Positions 9,001-16,183 of a stretch of 16,183 nucleotides of DNA are shown here, piece by piece (position 1 is the stretch's first letter; every line of letters begins with the position of its first letter). The notes beneath the pieces were generated by a model, which did not search any database, was not told where the DNA came from, and was given only the letters and a program-made list of their open reading frames with translations. Source of the DNA: Phoronis ovalis (Eukaryota > Phoronida > Phoronidae); the NCBI GenBank assembly GCA_028565635.1, contig JAOXYB010024524.1, positions 1 to 16,183 of the forward strand, given 5' to 3'. Position numbers and translations under genes: made by a program.

Positions 9001-12000
9001 AAAGCAATATTAAACTTATCTGCTTCGTGTATGTCAACTATTTAATTTTACAGTGCTATTCTTATAACTTCCCGATATCAAATGGTAATGATATTTCAAT
9101 ATTTTGGAATATTGAACAGTTACACTACTTCTCTTCCCTTTTAATTGCTTTATAGTTATAAGTTGAGTGTAAAATTTTGGATGGTATTCTATTTATTCAT
9201 CCGGGTTCTTTTTGAAAAAATCCTCGCTGAATTAAAATTTATTTTAGGAAGTGGTTATGTTGTTACTGTGTTCTGTGATACAATTTTTAATTCATATTTA
9301 ATCTGTTTAAATATGTATATATAATATAATTTTAAGAATTCACTGTATTCAGCCCGGTCCAAAATGGTGGCATCTTGGATTTTTCCAGATACAAAATTTG
9401 ATATTTTAAAATTTTTATGCAAGATTTAAAGATTTCTTGGCTATATTTCACGTCTCTAAATCAAATTTTAAAAATCATCAAAAAAAAATTAAATTCAGAA
9501 TATATTCATTAGCAATGAAATATAGCTTTCAACGCTTGAAATCTCCAAAATAAAGTAAACAACACAAATACCCTTCAGAATTTTAATAATGTCATAATAC
9601 TCCGATTTAGAAATGAATTACCTTTATATGTGTCAACTTTGAAAAGCATATTTTGAAAATCCAAACTTTCATAAAATTTTAAACTTGGCACATTTATTTG
9701 CAGGCCACCCTGTACCTATGCAACACCTACAGGTATTAACTAATTTGCACATGTATGATGCATGTAACAGATAACCTCAGATATGTTCCAAAGAACCACA
9801 TAGCAAGTTAATAACTTGAAGTAAATACATAAAATTGCAACTGAAGAATTTGGGTTAGTCTATAAAAAGCGAGTTACCAAAATAATTGCAATCATATTTT
9901 CTTTGCATTTTTGACCCATGTTTAATATTCTTTTAGCCCACCAGACACCAAATAGCAACAAAAATTCATTATATTGCACTTAGGTTTTCTTCCCTTTAAT
10001 ATTTTACAGGATTAATTTAATTGCGAATTCATTAGATTTTAGGTTTGAATCAAATTGTATTAAAAAGGTATTTTTTGAGATTAAGGCACACATTTTGGTT
10101 AGGTTAGTGTGGTATTCAAAAAGTTGGTCTTATAGTGGAAAGTATTTATTTTTCCGTGTTTCTTCACTGTTACTTTCAAACAAGTTCTTTTCCTTATGAA
10201 ATGTAATATGGAATGTGGCTATATGTTGCAAGTCACGTAACACAACTTTTAATTTCTATGCAGGCTATTTGTTGCAAGTACTATAAAAATTTAATAAAAT
10301 TCTAATAACATCCATGTATTTATTCAAATGGCAAGTTATTTCAGCAGATGCAAAATTGTAATTAAAAAAATTCATGAAAAATTATCAAAAAATAATAAGT
10401 TTCAGAATATAAACATTGTTTTTGAAATGGATACAACTGTTTCAATTATTTTATATCTAATATCTCTAGATTGCTAAATGACTTGAAAAAATTATACGAA
10501 CCCAAGTGCATTTCGGAAATTACAATTATGCTGTAATTTTCCAAGAATTAAAATAAAATGTCAATTCTTTATTTGTGTCTAGATTAAAAAATATATTATC
10601 AAAAACAATTTTAAAGATTCACTTTTATTTCACTGTAGATTTCTTACCTGCATTCGGCTTGGGCAGTTGCAGAGTTATTGTTACAGGTGCTTTCATTCAA
10701 ACAAAAGGTAATCGAGGCCCGACTCAAGGTAACACAGTCACCTAAAACAATAGCTTTACAGACAGATGCTTATTATACAGGATTATAGATGGTGGTTATA
10801 GAAACACCATCCATGTACAAATATGGCTGGCTGCCAGCCATATTGGAAGTGATTTGGGTCTTAAGCCATAATGATCAATACTTGATTTTTTAAAATGATC
10901 TTTATACATATCAGAGTTTTCAGGATATAGGCTAAAGCAGCTGCAAAAAATGTCAAATACTACTTAGCCTATACCATCTGCAGGTGTACTCCTTCTTAAA
11001 ACCACATTTGAAACATCCAGCCAGCACTTCATTTTTGTGCCTATATATATGTACCTTGATGTACAGTCTCAGGAATAATTGCCAGACTGCCATATTGGAG
11101 ATGAAGCAGGGCAAAAATATACTGGATCTGTATTTTGACCTATATTTGTGCTGTACCAAATATGAAACATCCGATAAAAACTAAAGTTGCTATTGGGGTA
11201 GAATCTATAGGAACAAACACGGCCACTAGTTGACCTGTATTTTGTATTTACTTTCTAAACTAAAGCAATCTCTCTCTATGAATTGGATTTTTCAAGATCA
11301 AGGATAAAAATTGTTTTACTTCTGCGAAAGAAATGCGGACATTTTGGATCAACAGTTGTCCCACTTTCCAAGGTTGTTGGAAAATGCTACCTAGCCTATG
11401 CCACCTGCACACCTATGGCCTTCTTAAAACCACCTTTGAATCATCCAGGTAGTGATTCATCTTTATAGATTTACCATGATGCGCCCTCTTGGCAACAAGG
11501 AAAGTAATAATGCTTTCCGCTATAAGACCAACTTTCTAAATACCACACAAACCTAATGGCTGCCAGTCGGCCTTACTGGAAGTAATCAAAGTACTTATTC
11601 CATAACAAATATGAAGCTACTCCAATAAAAAGTGAAGCTGTTATTACAATGTATCATCCTGACAACAAATATGGCTACCAGTTGGCCATCCTGGAAGTGA
11701 CCCAAGTCAAAATTATACCTGATGCACAATGTAATATGTCCTCTTGGGAACAAACATGGCCACCTGGCAGCCATATTGTAATATCTCAGGTCCAATTAAA
11801 ATGTAGAAGGTGATCTTGGTGAAAATTACGCGCAACATGTACTTTGACCTGTATTTACCTGTTACACACAATGATAAATGTTGAAGATTCGAAAGGAAAA
11901 CATTGACCCACTTTCCAAGGTCATTTGAAAATACCATAGTTGCCCATCTACAGCCCTTAAAATCACCTTCAAATTGTCCAGGTACAGCCATTGGAAGTAC

Positions 12001-15000
12001 TCTGGATCAAAATTACACCTAACCTATACTTTGACCTGTACTTTTACCCTGTAGAAATTATGAAAATGATCCGATAAAAGTTGAAGCTTTTATTACGGAA
12101 TAAAGAAAAGGTTACATATGACAACGATGACCACAATGCATACACTTATGCACATGTCTCAACCGAATCGCTGCATGTGTCTATGCGTCTGATATCCCAG
12201 ATGTACACAATATTGAAAAAATGTTCGTCACAATCATTTACTTCGATTTATTTCCAGAAAACTGGTATTTTTTTAACAGTGCTAATTAAATTGGATGCGA
12301 TTAGGAAACTTATATCTGATATGGAGCTCGCACTAGTGTGTGTAGTATATTTATATCCAAAAATGGACATCGTATTAGAAATACATGCCTCATACAAAGC
12401 ATATTTTTAAAAAGCACACTACTTCCATTGGAGACTCTGTTCCGGGAGGGTTTCTACTGATATGGCAAGAATATGTCCATCCACTATATAGTGATGGGCA
12501 TAAAAAGTGACTTGAACCAGAAATACAAAATATTAAATTAATTCTCAGAAATGAAAATTAACTAATACTGATAAGATGTTGAAATTGCATGTGTCTGCTT
12601 TCGTAGGTAACTTAATTGTGCTGTATGTATGCTTGCAAGAGAGTTTGGATGGTTCATAAATTAAGCAGGTCCAAAAATAACGATTTAATATGCATTGTGT
12701 GACACTGGGTAGTGCAACACAAAAAAAATCTCTTTTACCTTCAATCATCCATAGATTAATCGAGTTGAAAAAAGTATTTTACTGTTAAAGTGCTCAGGTA
12801 AGCACATGCAGCCTGCATAAATCCAACCATCAGTATTTTATTCTTCCACGAATAACATCAGGGATTTATTGGCTTCTTTTTACCTTTATTATCTCATAAG
12901 ACAAAAGAGTTGTATTGAATTGTGTTGCAACTTACAATAAGCAGGTATAAAAGCAACAACAATGGGATTAAGACATACAGGCAGACAGTTTAGTGAAAAA
13001 TGTCGATCACAATGCTCTCATAAAACCACATCTCTGATTGGTAAAAAGTTTAATGACATATTTATTCACTCTTGTTAAATTGAAGGCCCATAAAAACAAT
13101 TGATTATGGATAGCCTCAGACATTAATTGTGGATGAACGAAAATACTAACAGTTGGATTTATTTAGACTGAGGCTACCGCTAACATGAAATTGGCTATAC
13201 CCCTAGATGTATCATATTAAAGATACATTTAAGTGCATGGCTTATGTCCTGTTAATGCTCAGCTATGCACTTGAAGGCTAAGCTAGACCCTCATTACTGT
13301 TTGAATAAAAATTTATGAAAAATCTGGATTACCTTTTTTCGCACAAAACATATGTTTCCTGGAACTTTAATATTCAGACTATGTCATTTTGGTATTTACA
13401 TACTAGTGTGTAAATTGTATGAAATTTAATTGGCGTTTAATTACACCCTATAAAAATCATTAGGTAAGTCTTACAGGGAAACCAAGTACATCTAAATTAA
13501 TTCGTGCTAATTAACTTTTTAGGAAGTAAGTGATACTCCCATAATTTTTTATCGACCATTTCTAAATTGTATCAGGGATTTTAGTTATATAATCAATTTA
13601 GTTTTTTATAAAACTTCCTTTTATTAAACATTAATTAATAACTCCGAGATTATTCACGGTACTTATAATGTGGTCATACCAAATGAAGGTAATATCGTTT
13701 ACTTCTTAAAAACGTACTTAGCTCTAATTTAGATATGCTGGATTTTCCGGTTGGATGTACCTTATGATTTTTAGGAAGCATCATAAAACATTTAATTAAA
13801 TTTCATGGATTTCACACAAGAGTTTGAAAATACTACCATGACATAGCCTGAATGTTAAAGTTTCAGAGAACATTTATTTTAAGCGAAAAAAATGCAATGC
13901 GGATATTTCACAGGTCGTCGTTGAATAACAATAAGGGTATAGCTTAGCCTTAAAATATCTTTCAAATGTAATTGTACCTTTTATTTCTGTTTCTGTTTCA
14001 TTATACATGTATGACACCTTTGACACTATTAATGTTCTGTTACCGACAGTGAGTTGACTTCTACTGGTCAAGGTGGCAATCTTGGCTGAGACAGCTACAT
14101 CCGTTTTGTTCTCTGTTGTTAAGACATGGTTAAAGTAAACGTCGTGAAGTACAACAGTACTACCTCGTCTATAAAGATATATTATCATTTAAAGTTAAAA
14201 CTGTGTGTTAACATTTCTTTGTAGAAATGTATTTTTTAAGTTCAGTCATTCATAATTCAAATTTACACAGTGACACGGTTAGCATCAAACAGGCTATTCC
14301 CAATAACTTTTGGGTATTAAATTTATTTTGTTTTGTAGTGCTGTAAACTAGGAAATAAACATCATAGTCACTGATTTACCTTAAGAAAGTGACTTTTGGT
14401 TTAGAATATGTTCAACTTTTGAAAATATGTTGTGAAAAATTTAATTGTTTAGATGATTTTTTTACAAAAAAAAATTTAATATGCATTTGGTTCAAACTGA
14501 TTCTAAAGAAATTTGTCTTTAGTAAAAATATTCAAACTCTGGGATATGATTTTAGTAGATCCAGATGAAAGGATCATTTACACAAATGATACTTTTAGAC
14601 TATTTTTTTGAAAATAAGGTTTTGAAGCACACTAACCTAATTTCTACAAAAACAAGTGCTTATCAAGTCATGTGATTACATTTGATTAACTGCAATGTTT
14701 TTTTAATTTATAAGTTTTGGAGTATTTTTATCTATTATATATATGAAGATTTAGTCAAATGACACTGAAATAATAACAATTTTAATACTCACCGAAATCC
14801 TCTAATTTGAACACCTATAAATCCAGTTATAGTTTGATAGAGCTCAGTCAACTGAAACAATAAATGCAACATATGAAAAACATTAGAGTTTGTTACAGCA
14901 CAAGACACATTATCAATAATTATGTATTTACAGTTTTTTTCTACAAAGCTATAAAGCTGTCATGATATAAAGATTTGAAACTGGATAATCTGTAATAAAC

Positions 15001-15664
15001 AGAACAATGCAGTCACATTCCAAATTAGATACTTTTTGATGAAGCTTGAATTTTAACAAAATCCTTATATTTTACTTTTTACAGGTACTCTGAACTGATA
15101 ATGGTGTTACTGCATTTGCTTAAGGTAACTCTGTGAAACTATTCACAGATTGGAAGTAAATGCTATTTACAGTGTTCATAGTGGTTAAATTTAGAAGTTA
15201 TAGAATAGCTAGTATTTACCGGTAAACAAAATGCAATATATCCGCTGACAATTTTTTAATAAATCAGTCATGGGTGTTGATTTTGGAAGTGTGATCAGTT
15301 ATAATGACAGTGACAAGATACATAACATTTCCTATTCACATTAATTAGACTGTATCAGAGACAAAGCTCTTACAGCTTATAATACTTACTGCAGCAATAA
15401 AGTCCTGTATCAGCAATTTAGTTATGGGATTTGATAAATCACTATAAAACTCCTGGTATGAAAGAATAAATGTAATCTGCATGTATACAGTCTGCTCAAC
15501 AGGTGCTAATGTTGAGATTGTTGGGGATTCCATGGTCGTTGTTGTAAGTTCACAATGTGTTCCATTGCCACTGTAACCATAATTGCATGCGCAGGTGTAT
15601 CCACCATCATTATTTGTACAATTAGCATTATAATCACATGGATTCTGTTGGCACTCATCTTTAT
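5650..15664 (-). CDS. Transmembrane mucin-like EGF-SEA-EGF protein (partial, 7 exons)
   Basis: Seven minus-strand exons join without a stop into 362 codons (residue 1 = the Lys encoded at 15660-15662). Intron phases at the joins are 0, 2, 1, 2, 2, 1; the incoming phase is 1 and the outgoing phase is 0. Domain order: EGF (about 1-37, six Cys), Thr-rich linker (about 39-52), SEA domain (about 54-170), second EGF (about 176-216), a hydrophobic helix (about 224-249) followed by RRR, and a cytoplasmic tail (250-362 or longer). This is the membrane-proximal layout of vertebrate MUC3/12/13/17-type mucins: cell-surface glycoproteins whose SEA domain self-cleaves to give a non-covalent two-chain protein. 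Seven N-glycosylation sequons are visible outside the membrane. The N-terminal exons, possibly including a mucin repeat domain, lie beyond 16183. A general EGF/SEA adhesion receptor is the alternative, since no long Ser/Thr repeat is seen. The 3' end is unresolved. Confidence 0.88.
5984..6016. repeat. (CA)n microsatellite
   Basis: About 16 uninterrupted CA dinucleotides lie in the exon 6-7 intron, flanked by imperfect CACATG- and ACATAC-type sequence that extends the simple repeat a little on both sides. Confidence 0.95.
6091..6448. mobile_element. MITE-like element with 43-bp terminal inverted repeats
   Basis: The left end starts AGACTATGTGCATGCACTTG (6091) and runs through a GGGGCCA core to CTCAGACCC (6132). 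The right end at 6406-6448 is its reverse complement, about 85% identical by eye, ending AAATAGTCT. The element is 358 bp with no coding capacity. A second, inner inverted pair (GTTTGTGAAT near 6329 and ATTCACAAAC near 6374) gives a nested hairpin. ATT flanks both ends and could be a 3-bp target duplication, but three bases in AT-rich DNA is weak evidence, so no superfamily is assigned. It lies inside an intron of the mucin-like gene. Confidence 0.75.
6680..6837 (-). CDS. Exon 6: cytoplasmic tail, proximal part
   Basis: The acceptor is TGATTTTAG, ending at 6838. The first base completes an Arg codon, 52 codons follow (residues 262-313), and one base is left over. The peptide is acidic and aromatic: LQDEDAYGTGRKGVFNPRYW, then TDWRQLIPGG, then DLDWDIASDITL. 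Three Trp and two Tyr in 52 residues suggest a protein-binding tail rather than an unstructured spacer, but I recognise no named motif or domain. Codon use is ordinary and the frame matches both neighbours. Confidence 0.85.
7545..8415. mobile_element. Foldback-type element with repeat-built arms and 9-bp TSD
   Basis: The ends are exact inverted copies at the tip: AGGAAC at 7545 and GTTCCT ending at 8415. They continue GTCAAGTTAGCAGATA... and ...TATCTGCTAACTTGATGTTCC with one change. Directly outside them, TCTGTAGTC occurs on both sides (7536-7544 and 8416-8424), a 9-bp target-site duplication. The left arm is tandem: units starting GTCAAGTTAGCAG or ATCAAGTTAGCAG begin at 7551, 7586, 7614, 7642 and 7670 (spacings 35, 28, 28, 28). 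The extra 7 bp in the first unit equals one internal sub-repeat. The right arm (about 8274-8415) has the same unit inverted. No transposase frame is present. Arms made of tandem direct repeats and a 9-bp duplication are the hallmark of Drosophila FB elements and of some Mutator-like non-autonomous elements, so assignment to that broad group is inferred. Confidence 0.85.
7912..8272. repeat. Core with T-rich to A-rich strand switch
   Basis: Within the Foldback-like element, about 7912-8094 is dominated by T runs (TTAATTTTTT-type words). About 8095-8272 is dominated by A runs that are roughly the reverse complement. The turning point is near 8090-8105. Almost no C or G occurs. It forms the inner part of the large palindrome and has no coding capacity. 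Confidence 0.85.
8481..8645 (-). CDS. Exon 5: end of EGF 2, transmembrane helix, stop-transfer
   Basis: The acceptor is ATTCTTTTTTCAG, ending at 8646. One base completes Ser206 and 54 codons follow (207-260). CPFGISGVRCE supplies the last two Cys of the second EGF, with the C-x-C-x5-G-x2-C pattern completed by Cys205 in exon 4. A 26-residue hydrophobic span (about 224-249, LALYISIGVTALILILIIVL and on) is followed at once by RRR. That fixes a type I orientation with the following residues cytosolic. Only 5-7 polar residues separate the EGF from the membrane, so EGF 2 sits directly on the cell surface. Confidence 0.92.
8646..10647 (-). other. Intron between exons 4 and 5
   Basis: The donor is GTAAGA at 10642-10647 and the acceptor is TTTCAG at 8646. 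The 2002 bp are AT-rich. A stretch at about 9350-9720, starting with CCAAAATGGTGGCATCTTGG and ending with GGCCACCCTGTACC, differs in texture from its surroundings and may be an old interspersed repeat. No second copy in this window proves it. No open frame of interest is present. Confidence 0.85.
10648..10741 (-). CDS. Exon 4: first four cysteines of EGF 2
   Basis: The acceptor is ATTGTTTTAG, ending at 10742, and the donor is GTAAGA. Two bases complete Gly175, 30 codons follow (176-205), and AG is left to start Ser206. Cys at 177, 188, 194 and 205 are C1-C4 of an EGF-like fold finished in exon 5, with C1-C2 and C3-C4 spacings of ten residues each. Sequons at Asn190 (NES) and Asn196 (NNS) suggest glycosylation close to the membrane. 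There are no calcium-binding residues before C1, so unlike EGF 1 this is not a cbEGF. Confidence 0.9.
10821..10843. other. Perfect 10-bp stem hairpin in the repeat
   Basis: ATATGGCTGG and CCAGCCATAT flank the three-base loop CTG. The related site near 11752-11776 (CATGGCCACCTGGCAGCCATAT) keeps a decayed version. It is part of the interspersed repeat. Confidence 0.7.
12145..12458. other. Extra segment of about 310 bp inside the repeat end
   Basis: In the copy at 1-175 only about 30 bases separate AAAGGTTACATA from the terminal hairpin. Here about 360 bases do, so this copy has an insertion or the other has a deletion. An open frame (12081-12410, plus, 109 codons) runs across the junction. It starts in repeat sequence and shows no recognisable domain, so it is not called as a gene. 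No terminal repeats or target duplication were identified at the edges. Confidence 0.45.
13978..14168 (-). CDS. Exon 3: second half of SEA domain with cleavage-type motif
   Basis: The acceptor is ATATCTTTATAG, ending at 14169, and the donor is GTACAA. One base completes Arg111, 63 codons follow (112-174), and one base is left. It opens RGSTVVLHDVYFN, which aligns with the G-S-V-V-V strand of autoproteolytic SEA domains. Gly113-Ser114 would be the scissile pair, with Thr in place of the usual first Val. The rest continues as the C-terminal SEA strands. There are sequons at Asn131 (NKT), Asn154 (NRT) and Asn167 (NET). Continuing past the donor gives a plausible but unrelated tail of about 35 residues, so the splice is chosen for frame and domain continuity. 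Confidence 0.88.
14169..14792 (-). other. Intron between exons 2 and 3
   Basis: The donor is GTGAGT at 14787-14792 and the acceptor is ATAG at 14169. The 624 bp are AT-rich, with no element or frame recognised. Confidence 0.85.
14793..14851 (-). CDS. Exon 2: SEA domain middle segment
   Basis: This 59-bp microexon follows the acceptor TTTATTGTTTCAG and precedes the donor GTGAGT. It encodes LTELYQTITGFIGVQIRGF (residues 92-110) plus two bases of Arg111. It is too short to stand out as an ORF. It is supported by strong splice sites, by exact phase matching on both sides, and because it supplies the helix-loop-strand that leads into the RGS motif of an SEA fold. Confidence 0.88.
14852..15389 (-). 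other. Intron between exons 1 and 2
   Basis: The donor is GTAAGT at 15384-15389 and the acceptor is TTTCAG at 14852. The 538-bp intron has no recognised element. Confidence 0.87.
15390..15664 (-). CDS. Exon 1 of those visible: calcium-binding EGF, linker, SEA start
   Basis: The acceptor TTTTTGTATAACTTTAG ends at 15665. The phase 1 entry (the bases AT finish a codon) is usual for EGF exons. Residues 1-37 form an EGF with Cys at 4, 9, 15, 24, 26 and 37. The KDEC start and the pattern C-x-N-x4-Y-x-C-x-C (Asn17, Tyr22) match the calcium-binding and Asp/Asn-hydroxylation signature. The linker LTTTTMESPTIST could carry O-glycans. From about residue 54 the sequence (QTVYMQITFILSYQEFYSDL and on) is the first strand and helix of an SEA domain, ending DFIAA before the donor GTAAGT. 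There are sequons at Asn14 and Asn33. Reading from an ATG inside the intron at 15693-15695 is not needed, because the acceptor explains the start. Confidence 0.92.
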
Positions 15665-16002
15665 CTAAAGTTATACAAAAATGGAGAAATGCCACAAATT
15701 ATTCATTATAGTAATTTATTTTTAGCAAGTTAGTTCTTTACCGATTAAACATTAATTACTATTTTTTGTGTCTCTTGTAGATTTTTGTATTTTTAATCAA
15801 TTTATTGGACAAGTTTGCTACCCAATTCTCAGTATAAAAAGGAATTCCAGGTAAATTTGCTGCATTCCAACAAGGTATTTTAAAAACTGATTATGAAACA
15901 TTTTATAGCTATAAGCATTTGTCAAAAACTGCAAGGCATGGCGAGATGTACTTGAAACTGCAGTGCACTGACTGACAGTAAAGTTATCCTGTCTAATGCT
16001 CC
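15665..16002 (-). other. Intron sequence upstream of the first visible exon
   Basis: This belongs to the phase 1 intron entering exon 1, if the gene continues upstream as its missing signal peptide implies. It is AT-rich, and no exon or recognisable element is visible before the minisatellite. Confidence 0.6.
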
Positions 16003-16105
16003 GTTTACACTACACCCTTGACACGGCGCAAACTGACACGGCGCAAACTGACACGGCGCAAACTGACACGGCGCAAACTGACACGGCGCAACTACAAGTG
16101 TAAAC
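16003..16105. repeat. 15-bp minisatellite between short inverted repeats
   Basis: Five tandem copies of GACACGGCGCAAACT start at 16020, 16035, 16050, 16065 and 16080. The first four are identical and the last ends differently. They are bracketed by GTTTACACT (16003-16011) and its exact reverse complement AGTGTAAAC (16097-16105). The unit is much richer in G and C than the surroundings. On the minus strand it reads QFAPC repeats, an artefact of the 15-bp period. Confidence 0.9.
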
Positions 16106-16112
16106 ATAATTT

Positions 16113-16183
16113 AACACGGCGCAAATTGACACTGCGGTGTCAATTTGTCACCCAGTTTTGAGGTAGTGCAACTTGCGCCGTGT
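16113..16183. repeat. Inverted continuation of the minisatellite unit, cut by window edge
   Basis: ACACGGCGCAA (16114-16124) has its reverse complement TTGCGCCGTGT as the last 11 bases of the window. Inside is a hairpin of AAATTGACAC (16123-16132) and GTGTCAATTT (16137-16146) around TGCG. This suggests a foldback or palindromic element whose opposite arm lies beyond 16183. Confidence 0.75.

Larger units (their letters stand above)
10760..12520 (+). repeat. Long degenerate interspersed repeat with internal duplications
   Basis: The right end (about 12050-12140 and 12458-12520) matches bases 1-175. Inside, related phrases recur: AACAAA-ATGGCCAC, CATCCTGGAAGTGA, TTTGACCTGTATTT and GATCCGATAAAA. 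A block of about 80-100 bp (CCACTTTCCAAGGT, then CTAGCCTATGCCACCTGC, then TTAAAACCACCTTTGAA, then CATCCAGG) occurs in three diverged copies near 10951-11030, 11361-11460 and 11908-11990. The element is therefore an array-like or multiply duplicated sequence, now decayed. Frames within it (for example 11713-11991 minus) are read-throughs of the repeat, not genes. The left limit is uncertain. The class is unknown; no transposase or RT is visible. Confidence 0.65.
10742..13977 (-). other. Intron between exons 3 and 4
   Basis: The donor is GTACAA at 13972-13977 and the acceptor is TTTTAG at 10742. It is the largest intron seen (3236 bp). About 10760-12520 is a decayed interspersed repeat. From about 12530 to 13970 the sequence is AT-rich with no recognisable element or exon. 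A short inverted pair (AAGTGCAT near 13231 and ATGCACTT near 13265) is the only local structure noticed there. Confidence 0.85.

Noticed and set aside
9469-10416. Similar 40-bp stretches at about 9469-9507 and 10378-10416 as a direct repeat
   Set aside because: The match is mainly A runs plus TTCAGAATATA. In such AT-rich sequence it could be chance, and the flanks do not align.
10953-11184. Overlapping small frames on both strands in the exon 3-4 intron
   Set aside because: Open frames on both strands of the same repeat unit cannot both be genes. They lie in the decayed interspersed repeat and have no domain.
11713-11991. 92-codon minus-strand frame and the overlapping 11595-11795 frame
   Set aside because: Both run through the diverged internal units of the interspersed repeat. 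The words encoded are the same repeat phrases seen elsewhere.
13874-13977. Extension of exon 3 past the donor (about 35 more residues to a stop)
   Set aside because: Reading through gives no SEA or EGF continuation. Splicing at 13977 joins in frame to the Cys-rich exon 4, which completes a six-Cys EGF with exon 5.
15922-16107. Minus-strand frame with repeated QFAPC residues, like a repeat protein
   Set aside because: The peptide repeat is a direct consequence of the 15-bp minisatellite. Only the repeat and its flanks are open, and there is no signal peptide, splice support or domain.
1-16183. tRNA or other structured RNA genes
   Set aside because: A by-eye search for the B-box-type GGTTCGANNCC and cloverleaf arms found no convincing match on either strand. 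A tRNAscan or Rfam search was not possible.

Overview
This is AT-rich, intron-rich animal genomic DNA. Single coding exons of 59-275 bp are separated by introns of 0.5-3.2 kb with standard GT-AG borders. There is a LINE relic, a tandem satellite, microsatellites and several inverted-repeat elements, and no bacterial-style gene packing. The exon content (calcium-binding EGF, SEA, EGF, one transmembrane helix) is metazoan. An aquatic invertebrate such as a mollusc is plausible from the flavour of the repeats, but this is inference and no marker in the window fixes the taxon.

One gene is well supported. On the minus strand, seven exons (15390-15664, 14793-14851, 13978-14168, 10648-10741, 8481-8645, 6680-6837, 5650-5795) join in one unbroken frame of 362 codons with matching intron phases. 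They encode the C-terminal part of a type I membrane protein in the order EGF, short Thr-rich linker, SEA domain with a Gly-Ser cleavage-type motif, second EGF, transmembrane helix, and cytoplasmic tail of at least about 113 residues. This is the membrane-proximal layout of transmembrane mucins such as MUC3/12/13/17. The 5' exons lie beyond the right edge of the window. The 3' end is uncertain: exon 7 either splices onward from a good donor or reads into a stop codon at 5638-5640.

The rest is repeats. 1-175: the end of an interspersed repeat, also present at about 12050-12520. About 395-1797: a satellite with a period of about 211 bp, the right part organised as 422-bp dimers. About 2377-3085: a broken non-LTR retrotransposon fragment. 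3114-3764: a foldback structure with arms of about 120 bp. 6091-6448: a MITE-like element. 7545-8415: a Foldback-type element whose arms are tandem 28-bp repeats, flanked by a 9-bp direct duplication, lying in the intron after the transmembrane exon. 10760-12520: a long, decayed interspersed repeat filling much of the largest intron. 16003-16183: a GC-richer 15-bp minisatellite within inverted repeats, running off the window edge.

The remaining intron and intergenic stretches show nothing I can name. I found no convincing RNA gene, CRISPR array or operon. The most unusual structure is the Foldback-like element at 7545-8415. The most biologically meaningful locus is the mucin-like gene.
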